NCBI GenBank assembly: GCA_019637105.1
Contig: JAHBWF010000007.1
Span: forward strand, 41,552-105,551
Source of the DNA: Labilithrix sp.
GTDB lineage: Bacteria; Myxococcota_A; Polyangia; Polyangiales; Polyangiaceae
Reading direction: 5' to 3'
Length of the DNA stretch: 64,000 nucleotides
A program made the position numbers and the translations under genes. The first letter of the stretch is position 1. Each line of letters begins with the position of its first letter. Below are positions 14,721 to 23,395 of the stretch, in pieces. Below the pieces are notes generated by a model. It saw nothing but the letters and a program-made list of their open reading frames with translations, did no database searches and was not told the origin of the DNA.

Positions 14721-15377
14721 ATGAGGCGCGCCACGATCACCTTCGACAACGGCCCCGACGCCGCGGTGACCCCGGCGGTCCTCGACGTCCTCCGCCGGAA
14801 GGACGTGCGGGCCCACTTCTTCGTCCTCGGCAAGCACCTCGTCGATCGCGCGGGCCGCGACCTGGTCGCGCGCGCCGTCGCCGAGGGTCACCTCGTCGGC
14901 AATCACTCGTTCAACCACGAGGTCCCCCTCGGTGACGATCCGCGTCCCGACGCCGTCGCGGCGGAGATCGCGGCGACCGAGGCGCTCCTCGCGCCGCTCG
15001 TCCCGGGGCCGAGGCGCTTCCGTCCCTTCGGCGGCGGCGGGGCCATCGGGCCTCACCTCCTCAGCCCGGCCGCCGTCGATCACCTCGTCGCGCGCGGCTA
15101 CTCCTGCGTCCTCTGGAGCTCGGTGCCGCGCGATTGGGTGGACCCCGTCGGCTGGCCGGCGCGCGCGCTCGAGGACTGCCTCGCGCAGCCCCACGCCGTC
15201 GTCGTCCTCCACGACATCCCCGACGCGTGTCTCGCCGGCCTCGAGGGCTTCCTCGACGCGGCACGGCGCGAGGGGATCGACCTCGTCGCGGAGCTCCCGC
15301 TCGCCGTCACGCCGATCGTCGACGGCGAGGTGGTCGGGGACCTCGGGCCCCTCGTCGCGAGCGCCGGCCGCGGCTGA
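14721..15377 (+). CDS. Polysaccharide deacetylase-family (NodB-homology) protein
   Basis: The 218-residue protein has the NodB fold. Motif 1 reads TFDNGPD where most members have TFDDGP, so the second, metal-binding aspartate is replaced by asparagine. Motif 2 HSFNH keeps both histidines, and LHDIPDA near the C-terminus fits motif 5. There is no signal peptide, so it is probably cytoplasmic. It may act on a small amide or N-acetyl compound rather than a wall polymer; members such as PuuE work on purine breakdown products. It follows the VOC gene closely and is likely co-transcribed with it from the GntR-controlled promoter. Confidence 0.8.
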   Translation: MRRATITFDNGPDAAVTPAVLDVLRRKDVRAHFFVLGKHLVDRAGRDLVARAVAEGHLVGNHSFNHEVPLGDDPRPDAVAAEIAATEALLAPLVPGPRRFRPFGGGGAIGPHLLSPAAVDHLVARGYSCVLWSSVPRDWVDPVGWPARALEDCLAQPHAVVVLHDIPDACLAGLEGFLDAARREGIDLVAELPLAVTPIVDGEVVGDLGPLVASAGRG

Positions 15378-15400
15378 CGCCCCGTCACCGTCGGTCGCGA

Positions 15401-15448
15401 CGTTTTGTCGACAAAACGCATTGACCGCGGGGGCGGATGGCCTAGGTT
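15401..15448 (+). promoter_or_regulatory. GntR operator plus promoter for the FAH-family gene
   Basis: A perfect 18-bp palindrome, CGTTTTGTCGACAAAACG (15401-15418), precedes a -35 TTGACC (15421-15426), a 16-base spacer and a -10 TAGGTT (15443-15448). The palindrome centre lies 11.5 bases from the start of -35, exactly as at 14105-14151. GGAGG and a TTG start at 15467 follow. Confidence 0.75.
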
Positions 15449-15466
15449 GAAGTCCGGAGGTGGACG

Positions 15467-16336
15467 TTGAAGCTCTCGTCGCTCTACGCGAACAAGGAAC
15501 CCTTCGTCGGCGCGCGCCGCGCCGACGGGATCGTGAACTTGAACGCCGCCATCCCGTCGCTGCCGCGGGACGTCGGCGCGCTCCTCCGAGCGCCGGACTA
15601 CGACCTGCGCCGGATCGCGGAGGTCGTCGAGCGCACGGCGGCGGGCTCGCTCTTGCGCCCCGGCGACGTCACCTTCCGGCCGGTGATCCCGGCTCCGGGG
15701 AAGCTCCTCTGCCTCGGGCTCAACTACGTCGAGCACGCGAAGGAGAGCGCGCACCAGAAGCCGGACTACCCGGTCGTCTTCGGGCGCTACCCGACGAGCC
15801 TCGTCGGTCACGACGAGCCGCTCGTGCTGCCCTCGGTGTCCTCCCACTTCGACTACGAGGCCGAGCTCGTCGTCGTCATCGGGAAGACGGGCCGCAGGAT
15901 CGCGCGCGATCGGGCGCTGGACCACGTCGCCGGGTACACGCTCCTGAACGACGGATCCATCCGCGACTACCAGGTGCGGACCGCGCAGTGGACCATCGGG
16001 AAGAACTTCGACGCCACCGGAGCGCTCGGCCCCGAGCTCGTCACGCCCGACGAGCTGCCCCCCGGCGCCGAGGGCCTCGTCCTCCGCGGGACGCTCAACG
16101 GAGCGGTCATGCAGGAGGCGAACACCTCCGACATGATCTTCGACGTCGCCGACGCGATCGCGATCCTCTCCGAGGCGATGACGCTCGAAGCGGGCGACAT
16201 GATCGCGACGGGCACCCCCGGCGGCGTCGGCTTCGCGCGGAAGCCGCCGGTCTACATGAAGCCGGGCGACGTGTTCGAGGTCCACGTCGAGCGCGTCGGG
16301 ACCCTGCGGAACCGCGTCGTCGCCGAAGGCGACTGA
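15467..16336 (+). CDS. Fumarylacetoacetate hydrolase-family protein
   Basis: The 289-residue protein has the FAH fold typical of fumarylpyruvate hydrolases, 2-hydroxyhepta-diene-dioate isomerases and acylpyruvases. Signatures are LGLNYVEHAKES, FDYEAELVVVIGKTGR with the acidic metal ligands, GYTLLNDGSIRDYQ and TGTPGGVGF. Catalysis uses a Mg or Mn ion to cleave or decarboxylate a beta-diketo acid. The start is a TTG at 15467 behind GGAGG; no better in-frame start fits the family opening. It has its own GntR operator-promoter, so it appears to be a second unit of the same regulon as the VOC, malonyl-CoA decarboxylase and hydrolase genes. Confidence 0.9.
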   Translation: MKLSSLYANKEPFVGARRADGIVNLNAAIPSLPRDVGALLRAPDYDLRRIAEVVERTAAGSLLRPGDVTFRPVIPAPGKLLCLGLNYVEHAKESAHQKPDYPVVFGRYPTSLVGHDEPLVLPSVSSHFDYEAELVVVIGKTGRRIARDRALDHVAGYTLLNDGSIRDYQVRTAQWTIGKNFDATGALGPELVTPDELPPGAEGLVLRGTLNGAVMQEANTSDMIFDVADAIAILSEAMTLEAGDMIATGTPGGVGFARKPPVYMKPGDVFEVHVERVGTLRNRVVAEGD

Positions 16337-16375
16337 GCGCTCGCCGGAGGCGGCGTCGCGCGAGGGCGGCGCCGC

Positions 16376-17641
<1,266 letters not shown>

Positions 17642-17721
17642 ACCGACCGAGATTGCAAGGGCGGGGCCGTCAAAACCATGACGCCAACCGCGCCAAGTCG
17701 TTGAAATTGAATGGGGTAACC

Positions 17722-17736
17722 TTGACCCCGGGTCAA
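17722..17736. promoter_or_regulatory. Inverted repeat upstream of the sigma-54 activator
   Basis: TTGACCC and GGGTCAA flank a single base, about 80 bases upstream of the activator start. It could be an operator for that gene. The surrounding 17642-17923 gap holds no gene I can support. Confidence 0.4.
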
Positions 17737-17923
17737 AAACGACCTCACTCCTCGACCCATCCCCCTCCCCGCCGGCGCGTCGGACGCGCAGGACAGCGCC
17801 TCTCGCGCCGCGCGCGCTCGACCGTCGCGGGGCCACGCCGTCGCCGTGCCGGGCTCGCGCCGCGCTCACGACGCGGACGGCGACCGCCCGGGTCGCCGAC
17901 GCGAAGCGACGCTCCTCCGCGGC

Positions 17924-20302
17924 TCAGAACAGGCTCGTCTGCGCGCCGGCGATCTTCTCGAAGGACGTGCCGAGGAACGCGAGGACGACGTCGCACGCGG
18001 GCGCGAGCTGGCGCTCGAGGTAGTGGCCGTAGTCGATCGGGTGAGCGCGGAGCGCGACCGGCTCGGGGCCCCGCGTCGTCATGACGTACGCCACGTCGGG
18101 CGCCTGCGACTCGCCGTCGTTCGCCTCGAGCATCCGCGCGGCCTGCACGTGCGGGGGCGCGCCGGAGCCGCTCCCTCCCTGCGCGTACGCGTCGAGGCTC
18201 CGGCGGACGCGCCTGCGGTAGACGAGCTCGCCGTCGAGCCGGCCGGCGGCGACGTCCCGCGCGATCGCGACGAGCCACTCCTCGAACGGCTCGTCCGACA
18301 GCGCGCGCCGGAGGAGCTCGAGCTGCACGCGGCGCGCGAGCGGGGTCCAGTCGCGGCGCACCGCCTCGAGCCCGCGCACGACGAGCGCGACCGAGCCGTC
18401 GGCGTTGCGCACCGTGCCGGCGTAGCGCTTCTTCGAGCCGCGCTCGCTCCCGCGCGTCGTCGGCATCAAGAAGCGCAGGTAGTGGGACTCGAAGCGGAGC
18501 TCGAGCCGGCTCTCGACGCGCGCCTCCGCCGCGATCTCGGCCGCGAGGACGTCCGTCAGCTCCTCCGCGAGCGCGCGGGCGCGCGCGGCGACGGCGTCCT
18601 CGGCCGCGGCGTCGCCGACGTGGACGAAGAGCGAGTCGGTGTCGCCGTAGATCACCGGGAGGCCCGCGCCCTCGAAGAACGCGCGCGCCCGCTCGATGAT
18701 CGCGTGGCCACGACGGGTGATCGACGTCGGGAGCCGCGGGTCGAAGAAGCGGCAGCCCGGGGTCCCGAGCACGCCGTAGAACGAGTTCATCAGGATCTTG
18801 ATCGCGCGCGAGAGCGCCGCGTTCTTCGACTCCATCGCCGCGGTCCGCGCGTCGTGCAGCGTGGTCACGAGGTCGGGCAGGATCGCGCCCTCGCGGGCGA
18901 AGCGCGCGCCGTCGTCGCCGGGGACGGGATCGACGCCGGGCTGCGCGAGGCCGAGCGGATCGACGCGAAACGTGCGGATGATGCTCGGGTACAGGCTGCG
19001 GAAATCGAACGCGACCACGCCGCGATAGAGGCCGGGGACGGAGTCGAGGACGTGGCCGCCCGGGCTCGGCGCCACCTCCATCTCGTGTCCGACGTCGCGC
19101 GCGACCACGCCCCGCCGGTGCAGACGCGGCAGGTAGAGGTGATCGAACGCGGCCACCGAGCCGCCTTGCCGATCCATCGGGAGCCCGGTGAGGCGCGCGC
19201 GCTCCATCGCGAAGCCGAGGAGGTCCGCCGCGGCGAAGACGTCGAGGACCAGGCGGCAGTCCTCGAGGTTGTACTCCGCCAGCGCCTCGACGTCCTCGGC
19301 GTGCATGCGCCGGATCTCCGCGACGGGATCGGCGGTGACGGCGATCTTCTTCCCGCGGCCGAGGAGCTCGCGCGCGACGTGCTCGAGCGTGAAGCGCTCG
19401 AAGTCGTAGGTCGCCGACTTGAGCGTCGCGATGCCGTCGAGGACCACGCGGCCGGGGACGCGCGCGATCGACGCGCGCCCCGGCGTCGCGCCGGGCAGGA
19501 TCCGCGCGCGCTCCCCTGCCCGGCCGACGGCGAACGGCACGCCGAGGGAGCGGGCGCGGGCGTCGAGGTAGGCGAGATCGAACTCGAGGACGTTCCACCC
19601 GCAGATCACGTCGGGATCGAGCGCGACGATCTCGGCGAAGAGCTTCGAGAGCAGCTCCCGCTCGTCGCGCGCGAAGACGATCGAGGCGCCGGCGCCGCGC
19701 GCGCCCGACGCGGCGCTCGCGCCCGACGCGCCGCGGCCTCGCTCATGGGGCGCGCCGCGACCGCGCACGAAGACGCGCTCGCGCCCCGCCGTCGCCACCG
19801 CCGCGGAGAGGAGCGGACCGTCGAAGCCGTCCGTCTCGATGTCGAGCGCGAGCAGCGAGAGGTCGACGCGCGCGTCCGCGGACCTGATCCGCGGGTCGTC
19901 GAAGCAGAGGACGCCGCGGCGCTCGCGCGCGACGCCCTCGACGCGGAGCGCGCCGGTGACGAAGCGCTCCATCACGTACCGGTCGGACGGCTTGACGTCG
20001 GACTCGAGGGTGGGCTCGCCGAGCTCCCGCAAGCGCGTGCGCTCCTCGACGAGGTCGCGCTGCCGCCGGAAGTACACCGCGTCGACGGGCTCCCCCTCCA
20101 TCGTCGTGAGCGCGCGCGGCGCCCGACGCCCCGCGCGCGTGATGGTCGTCCGCGGGACGAACATCACCGCCTCCTGCCGCGTCAGCCGCGCCCGCACGGG
20201 CGCCTCCCGCGCGCGCGCCCAGAGGACGATCTCGACGCCGTCGTCCGCGTCGCGCCACTCGCGCGAGAGGAGGAACGCGTCGATCTGCCGCGTCGGGGCC
20301 AT
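17924..20302 (-). CDS. polB: DNA polymerase II (family B)
   Basis: The 792-residue protein matches E. coli PolB in length and opening (FLLSREWRDADDGVEIVLW). All proofreading exonuclease motifs are present: DIETDG, GWNVLEFDLAYL and YNLEDCRLVLDVF. All polymerase motifs are intact too: DFRSLYPSII, KILMNSFYGVLG and YGDTDSLFV. It is therefore an active polymerase with proofreading, of the kind used for replication restart and DNA-damage bypass and usually SOS-induced in E. coli. No LexA-like box was recognised upstream. A short glycine/alanine-rich insert (GRGASGASAASGARGAG) lies between exonuclease motifs I and II. The ATG at 20302 gives the family start; an ATG at 20413 would add 37 unrelated residues. 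Confidence 0.95.
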   Translation of the reverse strand: MAPTRQIDAFLLSREWRDADDGVEIVLWARAREAPVRARLTRQEAVMFVPRTTITRAGRRAPRALTTMEGEPVDAVYFRRQRDLVEERTRLRELGEPTLESDVKPSDRYVMERFVTGALRVEGVARERRGVLCFDDPRIRSADARVDLSLLALDIETDGFDGPLLSAAVATAGRERVFVRGRGAPHERGRGASGASAASGARGAGASIVFARDERELLSKLFAEIVALDPDVICGWNVLEFDLAYLDARARSLGVPFAVGRAGERARILPGATPGRASIARVPGRVVLDGIATLKSATYDFERFTLEHVARELLGRGKKIAVTADPVAEIRRMHAEDVEALAEYNLEDCRLVLDVFAAADLLGFAMERARLTGLPMDRQGGSVAAFDHLYLPRLHRRGVVARDVGHEMEVAPSPGGHVLDSVPGLYRGVVAFDFRSLYPSIIRTFRVDPLGLAQPGVDPVPGDDGARFAREGAILPDLVTTLHDARTAAMESKNAALSRAIKILMNSFYGVLGTPGCRFFDPRLPTSITRRGHAIIERARAFFEGAGLPVIYGDTDSLFVHVGDAAAEDAVAARARALAEELTDVLAAEIAAEARVESRLELRFESHYLRFLMPTTRGSERGSKKRYAGTVRNADGSVALVVRGLEAVRRDWTPLARRVQLELLRRALSDEPFEEWLVAIARDVAAGRLDGELVYRRRVRRSLDAYAQGGSGSGAPPHVQAARMLEANDGESQAPDVAYVMTTRGPEPVALRAHPIDYGHYLERQLAPACDVVLAFLGTSFEKIAGAQTSLF

Positions 20303-20459
20303 CGGCGCGGGACGATAGCGCGCGCCGGCGCCGATCCCGCGGGCGGACGACGCGCGCGTCGACGACCCGAGTCGTTCCGACGTGTTGGGCCCCTTCGCCG
20401 GAGCGCGGGTCACGCCCGCCTCCCACGCGCGCGGGCGGCGGCAGCGCGATCGCGCCCGC

Positions 20460-21107
20460 TCAGATCCCGCGGCGCGCGGGCGACGGGAGCGCGATCTCGC
20501 CGGTGAAGTCCGCGGCGCACCGGCGCGGGTTCACCGACATCACCGCGCAGCGTCGCAGCGCGGCGTCCGCGCCGCCGTCGTCGCCGGACGCGCGCCGCGC
20601 GCGCGCGAGCGCGAGGTACGCGTACGGGCTCCCGAGCAGATCGCGCCGGTCGAGGTCCTCGAGCACGCGGACGCCCTCGCCGCGCGTCCGCGGGAGGCGG
20701 GTCCGCGCCTCGGCGAGGTCCGCCTGCGAGCGCGGATCGTTCGGGCGCCGCGTGTCGAGATCCGCGAGGGTCTCGACCGCCCACTCGAGGTTGCCCCATC
20801 GGGCCCAACCGAGCTGGGAGTCGAGCTGCCCGTCGGCGCGCACGAGGGCGAGCGCGTAGATGCGCTGCGCGCGCTGCGCCAGCGGGGGCGCGGCGCCGTC
20901 GAGCGAACGGATCGACGGATAGCGCACGCGCACGCGGTGCGTCGCCTCTCCGAGCCGCGCGTCGTCGAGGTCCTGCTCCGCCGCGGCGATCTCCTGCACC
21001 GGCGTGAGCTGACGCTGCACCTCGTTGATGCACGCCGACGACGACCGAGGCGGCGACGCTACCGCGAGGAGCACGCCGACGCCCGAGAATACGTGGAGGA
21101 GCCTCAT
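20460..21107 (-). CDS. Exported protein of unknown function with helical repeats
   Basis: From the ATG at 21107 the 215-residue product starts with a signal peptide (MRLLHVFSGVGVLLAVASPP). The body is alanine/arginine-rich and helical, with TPR-like spacing (LGWARWGNLEWAVETLADLD, PYAYLALARARRASGD), as expected of a secreted tetratricopeptide-type protein. A longer in-frame start at 21179 overlaps the AraC gene's stop as ATGA and would place 24 extra residues, including two arginines, before the hydrophobic stretch; that start would imply coupling to the AraC gene. No family assigned. Confidence 0.6.
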   Translation of the reverse strand: MRLLHVFSGVGVLLAVASPPRSSSACINEVQRQLTPVQEIAAAEQDLDDARLGEATHRVRVRYPSIRSLDGAAPPLAQRAQRIYALALVRADGQLDSQLGWARWGNLEWAVETLADLDTRRPNDPRSQADLAEARTRLPRTRGEGVRVLEDLDRRDLLGSPYAYLALARARRASGDDGGADAALRRCAVMSVNPRRCAADFTGEIALPSPARRGI

Positions 21108-21175
21108 GGAGGGCCGCGACAACGCCCGGCGGGAGAAGTTCCCGCGCGCCTCCCGGAGAACGACGGGAGCCCGCG

Positions 21176-21652
21176 TCATGCGGCGGCGCGAAAGACGGCC
21201 GCGACGCCCAGGACGACCGGCACGGCGCCGAGACCGAAGGAGGCGCGCGCGCGGCGCCGATACACCGCCGGCGCGACGCCCACGACGCGCTTGAACGCCT
21301 TGGAGAAGGCGAACTCCGAGCCGTAGCCGATCTCGGCGGCGATCGCCGCCAGCGCGAGCTCGCCCTCCGCGAGCCGCTCGCCGGCGAGGGCCGCGCGATG
21401 CCCGGCGAGCCAGCGCAGCGGCGCCGTGCCCGTGGCGCGGCGGAAGCGGCGCGCGAACGGCGCGCGGGACAGGCCGGCGGCGCGCGCGAGCGCCGCCACC
21501 GTCCAGCGCCGCGCGGGGTCGGCCTCCATCGCCGCGAGCGCGCGCTCCACGTACGCGTCACGCGCGTGGACGTCGTTGGCGCTCGCTTCGCGTCTCGTCC
21601 GGATCACGCTCGGGAGGGCGACGTCTCGGCCAGGCAGCGCTCGCTCGCTCAT
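21176..21652 (-). CDS. AraC-family transcriptional regulator (DNA-binding domain only)
   Basis: The 158-residue protein is little more than the AraC double helix-turn-helix: RRWTVAALARAAGLSRAPFARRF, then LALAAIAAEIGYGSEFAFSKAFKR and VGVAPAVYRRRAR. There is no N-terminal ligand-binding domain. The last 20 residues are hydrophobic (FGLGAVPVVLGVAAVF), which is unusual and may form a membrane anchor or a dimer contact. It is divergent from the ClpP-like gene, and the 160-base region between them holds a two-copy tandem repeat, so it may act there. Target genes are otherwise unknown. Confidence 0.85.
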   Translation of the reverse strand: MSERALPGRDVALPSVIRTRREASANDVHARDAYVERALAAMEADPARRWTVAALARAAGLSRAPFARRFRRATGTAPLRWLAGHRAALAGERLAEGELALAAIAAEIGYGSEFAFSKAFKRVVGVAPAVYRRRARASFGLGAVPVVLGVAAVFRAAA

Positions 21653-21693
21653 CGCGATCAGGATGACGCTTTGTCCGGCGCGCGTCGAGAGCG

Positions 21694-21772
21694 CCGGACG
21701 AATCGAGACGCACGGACATGCCTCGGGCGCTCCCCGGACGAATCGCGACGCTCGGACATGCCTCGGCGCTCC
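21694..21772. repeat. Two-copy tandem repeat in the araC-clpP intergenic region
   Basis: A 40-base unit beginning CCGGACGAATCGAGACGC (21694-21733) is followed by a 39-base second copy (21734-21772) differing at about four positions, and then the first bases (CCGGACATG) of a third. It occupies most of the divergent promoter region and could hold duplicated regulator sites. It may equally be neutral slippage. Confidence 0.6.
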
Positions 21773-21814
21773 CCGGACATGGCGCGGGCGGCCCGCGGGC
21801 GGCATCTTCGCCCG

Positions 21815-22432
21815 ATGCCGGAACGAGTCGAAGCCCCCCGCGTGTCCCTGCCGGAAGGCGCCTTCTTCGATCGCGCCGCCGACGCGCTCTTCGCCGCGCG
21901 GACCGTCCTCGTCTACGGCGAGATCGACACGAAGCTCGCGCGCGCGGTCTCCGCCCAGCTCGTCGCGCTCTCCGCCTCGAGCGGCGCGCCGATCCGGGTG
22001 ATCGTCCACTCGCAGGGCGGGCACGTCGAAGCCGGCGACACGATCCACGACGTCGTCCGCGCGGTCGCGCCCGACGTGATCATGCTCGGCACCGGGTGGG
22101 TCGCGAGCGCCGGCGCGCTCATCTACTCGGCCGCCCGGAAGGAGAACCGCTTCGCCCTCCCGAACACGCGCTTCCTCCTGCACCAGCCGCTCGGCGGCAC
22201 CGGAGGGCGCGCCTCCGACATCGAGATCGAGGCCAACCAGATCCTCCGGATGCGCGAGCGGCTCAATCGCCTCTTCGCCCGCGCGACGGGGCAGGACTAC
22301 GAGAGGATCACGCGCGACACCGAGCGCAACTTCTGGATGAGCGCCGCGGAGGCCTGCGAGTACGGCCTGGTTCATCGCGTCGTCGAGAGCTTCGCCGATC
22401 TCCCGACGTCCCACGCGACGCGAGACGGTTGA
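21815..22432 (+). CDS. ClpP-like serine protease subunit with Asn in place of the catalytic Asp
   Basis: The 205-residue protein aligns with ClpP along its length. The nucleophile motif GWVASAGAL gives S98 and the histidine motif NTRFLLHQPLGG gives H123. Aligned to E. coli ClpP (S97, H122, D171), the third triad residue falls at N172 in RDTERNFWMS. An Asn in this place is known in Listeria ClpP1, which depends on a partner ring for activity. No ClpX or ClpA gene is adjacent, so this is likely an accessory subunit. It has no N-terminal propeptide-like extension beyond about 10 residues. Divergent from the AraC-type regulator. Confidence 0.85.
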   Translation: MPERVEAPRVSLPEGAFFDRAADALFAARTVLVYGEIDTKLARAVSAQLVALSASSGAPIRVIVHSQGGHVEAGDTIHDVVRAVAPDVIMLGTGWVASAGALIYSAARKENRFALPNTRFLLHQPLGGTGGRASDIEIEANQILRMRERLNRLFARATGQDYERITRDTERNFWMSAAEACEYGLVHRVVESFADLPTSHATRDG

Positions 22433-22457
22433 CCGCGAGCACGCCTCGAGCGACGGC

Positions 22458-22790
22458 TCACGCGCGACGCGGGGCGGCCGACGACGGCGGCGCCTCGAGC
22501 GACGCGACGGCCTGACGGAGCGCGGAGACGGACGCCGACTTCAGGTACACGACGGGCGCGTCGTCGGGGACGATCGACTTTGCCTGATCGCGGAGCGAGT
22601 GCGAGACCATCCCTACCATCACGATCACCGCCGCCACCTTGCCGAGGATGCGGCGCGTCCCGTTCGGCACGCGGTTCTCGAAGTGGCGGAGCTCGAGGCC
22701 GCGCGCCTCGACCACCTCGCGGTAGCGCTCCGACATCCCGCCGCTGCCGCCGACGACGATCACCGCGGCCTTGTCTTCGCTCTTGCGCAT
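22458..22790 (-). CDS. DUF2325-domain protein
   Basis: The 110-residue protein starts MRKSEDKAAVIVVGGSGGMSE and reads as a small Rossmann-like domain of the DUF2325 family: the GG at the N-terminus, a central ENRVPNGTRR and a later MVSHSLRDQAK resemble the 'GG..SxxxxxY...H' and 'SHdaxxxvK' elements of that family. Function is unknown. It is preceded by AGGGACC at the ATG and converges with the ClpP-like gene, leaving 25 bases. Longer open frames upstream are arginine-rich and not credible. Confidence 0.75.
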   Translation of the reverse strand: MRKSEDKAAVIVVGGSGGMSERYREVVEARGLELRHFENRVPNGTRRILGKVAAVIVMVGMVSHSLRDQAKSIVPDDAPVVYLKSASVSALRQAVASLEAPPSSAAPRRA

Positions 22791-23395
22791 GGTGGTCCCT
22801 CGAGCAAGACGAGAGCCAACCTCCGGCCCCCCCGAGATCCCGCGAGAACGGCGTGGGCGCCGTCTATTCCCCGCAATTTTGGCAACGACGAGCGCCCCGC
22901 GATGCTCGGCTCCGGACAAGCTGTCCGGCGTCCGACAGCGCGGAGACGATGCCGCGCGCGGCCCCCGCCCCGTCGGCGCGCGGCGGGGTTCGACGATCGC
23001 GAGGGGCGCGCGCCGCGCGGCGCTCTGGCGCGTCGAAATCGTCACGACGATCCGCGCGGCGCGCGCGGAGGCCGAGACCCGAGGCCTCGCTCCCGTGCTG
23101 AGACGCGAATGAATTCCATCGTCACGGCTCGCGTCCAGTCACGACGAAGCGACGGGGATCGTCGCGCGGGCGATCGAACGCAGCGTTCGCAGGACGACAA
23201 GTCGTCACAATCGCTAGACTTTTTCGCCGTCACGCCCCGCCGTCGGGCCGCGCCGCGCGCTCCTTTTCCAATTTGGAAAAGGTCCGTTTCCCGGCCCGGA
23301 CATTGTCGAGGTTGCTCGAGGCAGGCAGAAGGAGCCGTCGCTTTGCGTGTGGGGTACACGCAAGCCGCGGTGTCACCGGACAGGAGGAGAGGGAA
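22791..23395. other. Non-coding stretch upstream of the metalloprotease gene
   Basis: No open frame here looks like a protein; those present are arginine-rich shadows. The only structured element seen is the inverted repeat at 23262-23282. A less GC-rich patch at about 23196-23230 (GTCACAATCGCTAGACTTTTT) may belong to a promoter. Confidence 0.5.
23262..23282. promoter_or_regulatory. AT-rich palindrome upstream of the metalloprotease lipoprotein
   Basis: Arms CCTTTTCCAA and TTGGAAAAGG flank one central base, a perfect 10-bp inverted repeat. Such an A/T-centred palindrome stands out against the surrounding GC-rich DNA. It lies about 114 bases before the start codon of the metalloprotease and probably binds a dimeric regulator. 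Confidence 0.55.

Noticed and set aside
17655-17680. Possible -24/-12 (sigma-54) promoter for the sigma-54 activator gene (GG-N10-GC with TTGCA)
   Set aside because: Only the GG/GC spacing fits; the -24 element is poor and such matches are frequent in GC-rich DNA.
21694-21772. Tandem repeat considered as a CRISPR fragment
   Set aside because: Two adjoining copies without spacers; the same holds for 38353-38421 and 32912-32993.
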